Origin: Bacteroidota bacterium
Lineage (GTDB): Bacteria > Bacteroidota > Bacteroidia > Bacteroidales > Cfx3-03
Reading direction: 5' to 3'
NCBI GenBank assembly: GCA_030706265.1
Contig: JAUZOX010000095.1
Location: 1-8,334, forward strand
Length of the DNA: 8,334 nucleotides
Program-made: the position numbers and the translations under genes
Notes under the pieces: generated by a model
Told to the model about the DNA's origin: nothing
Databases searched by the model: none
Seen by the model: the letters and a program-made list of their open reading frames with translations, nothing else
In this document: in pieces, positions 7,903 to 8,334 of the stretch
Layout of the letters: each line of letters opens with the position of its first letter
How positions within the stretch are numbered: the stretch's first letter is position 1

Positions 7903-8162
7903 CTATTTGATAAGCGGCGTAGAGGAGACACCCCGGCCAGATTGGCCATGTTAAGCACCGGGAAGATGCAGGCAATCCGTGATTCGCTGGTATCTTTAAG
8001 CCCAGCCCTGATCCGGTCTAAACCCTATGCTGTTTTGGCTTGTCCAGACTTACACTCTATGGCTTGCATTCTCCCGGACTTGCACATCTTAAAGCCCCTT
8101 TCCTTAAAAATGATGGGCAATCCAAAAAGAAAAGACCCTTTTTGAACCTTGATGAAAGAGTT
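7788..8162. other. Region without a supportable gene; GC-richer, possibly a decayed mobile-element or gene remnant
   Basis: I find no recognisable gene here on either strand. Base composition shifts: 7921-7980 has 35 G or C of 60 by hand count, clearly above typical stretches of the flanking gene. The plus-strand frame 7843-8145 is open for 101 codons and reads partly like a protein (DFHSAFAEKLFSLFDKRRRG near its start), but has no ATG before 7948 and follows an in-frame stop at 7840-7842. From ATG 7948 it would encode 65 residues with no family I recognise. All minus-strand frames carry stops. A run of eight C (7822-7829) lies just upstream. CTGCTGAAAAA near 7760 resembles the ends of some insertion sequences, but there is no transposase and no matched terminal repeat pair. 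Treat it as a possible remnant or non-coding repeat. Confidence 0.35.
7958..8077. repeat. Imperfect inverted repeat, about 19 bp per arm
   Basis: CCGGGAAGATGCAGGCAAT at 7958-7976 matches, with a few mismatches, the reverse complement of 8059-8077 (CCGGGAGAATGCAAGCCAT), giving arms about 80 bp apart. In addition TGGCTTG occurs twice, at 8036-8042 and 8060-8066, each followed by a related stretch (TCC-AGACTTACAC versus TCCCGGACTTGCAC). The segment is therefore built from short related motifs, which argues that it is a repeat-type or structured sequence rather than an ordinary gene. Confidence 0.45.
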
Positions 8163-8217
8163 TTAGGAAAGGGTTAGGATATTGGTATATGAAGTGTATA
8201 TAAAGGGTATATAAGTG
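8163..8217 (+). repeat. Five degenerate 11-bp tandem units
   Basis: In strict 11-base register the sequence reads TTAGGAAAGGG, TTAGGATATTG, GTATATGAAGT, GTATATAAAGG and GTATATAAGTG. The first two share TTAGGA and the last three share GTATAT followed by A/G-rich bases. The units leave no ATG-started frame of note. They sit four bases before the inverted 11-bp array that follows and use the same unit length. Confidence 0.6.
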
Positions 8218-8221
8218 GTCC

Positions 8222-8334
8222 CTGTCTCGCACGTGTTTCGCTGTTGTTTCGTACGTGTCTCGTACGTGTTTCGTACTATAGAGCGAGACAGGTACGAGAC
8301 AGGTACGAGACACGTACGAGACTGGTACGAGACA
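8222..8334. repeat. Inverted array of 11-bp units around a TATA centre (right end cut by window)
   Basis: Five consecutive 11-bp units run from 8222 to 8276: CTGTCTCGCAC, GTGTTTCGCTG, TTGTTTCGTAC, GTGTCTCGTAC, GTGTTTCGTAC. All contain TGTYTCG. After TATA (8277-8280) five units in the opposite orientation run from 8281: GAGCGAGACAG, GTACGAGACAG, GTACGAGACAC, GTACGAGACTG, and GTACGAGACA, which is cut at the edge. All contain CGAGAC. The left arm is thus the approximate reverse complement of the right arm, and the whole could fold as a hairpin of about 54 bp with scattered mismatches. Eleven bases is close to one helical turn, so each unit presents the same face of DNA. The function is unknown: options are clustered protein-binding sites, a transcribed hairpin or a dispersed repeat. 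Confidence 0.9.

Noticed and set aside
7757..7908. Complete small transposable element bounded by GCTGAAAA inverted repeats
   Set aside because: The shared ends are only about 8 bp, one copy is itself a palindrome, and no target-site duplication could be identified.
8104..8313. Minus-strand open frame of 69 codons across the 11-bp arrays
   Set aside because: Its sequence is simply the array read in frame (repeated KHVRDTYE-like pieces), with no independent sign of coding.
8222..8334. CRISPR array
   Set aside because: Units are 11 bp, abut without spacers and invert at the centre; there are no cas genes in the window.
8222..8334. Replication origin or plasmid iterons
   Set aside because: There is no replication initiator gene or DnaA-box pattern that I can see, and the flanking genes are ordinary chromosomal housekeeping genes. 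The phased repeats alone are not enough.

Overview
The window looks like chromosomal DNA of a Bacteroidota bacterium. The evidence is moderate GC content, several matches to the TAnnTTTG -7 promoter element of that phylum, almost no Shine-Dalgarno sequences in front of the genes, a DUF6427-type membrane protein behind purD, and a large DUF3352-like envelope protein of a style common in Bacteroidota. I cannot name the genus.

Layout. Positions 1-1673 (minus strand) hold most of a large AAA/ABC-type ATPase of the OLD-like kind, with a C-terminal TOPRIM-like domain; its C-terminus lies beyond the left edge. A 272-base divergent intergenic region separates it from a tight plus-strand cluster: purD (1946-3220), a polytopic membrane protein (3232-4215) and rnhB (4227-4841), with 11-base gaps that imply one transcript. 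After a 79-base gap with its own promoter-like element comes a 932-residue membrane-anchored protein (4921-7719). It appears to combine a DUF3352-like extracytoplasmic region with a C-terminal beta-propeller and has no ATG start.

The last 615 bases (7720-8334) contain no gene I can support. They begin with a weak terminator-like hairpin. A GC-richer patch follows, with short repeats, a C8 run and only an ATG-less or short open frame; it resembles a decayed mobile element or non-coding repeat. The window ends in a striking array of 11-bp units. Five degenerate A/T/G-rich units are followed by five TGTYTCG units, a TATA centre and five inverted CGAGAC units, the last cut by the window edge.

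PurD carries out the second step of purine synthesis and RNase HII removes RNA from DNA duplexes. The two membrane or envelope proteins have no established role. The ATPase resembles nucleases and ATPases of phage-defence and DNA-metabolism systems, but its possible partner genes lie outside the window. The most unusual signal is the 11-bp phased inverted array at the right end. The second is the apparent loss of the usual acidic TOPRIM residues in the ATPase.
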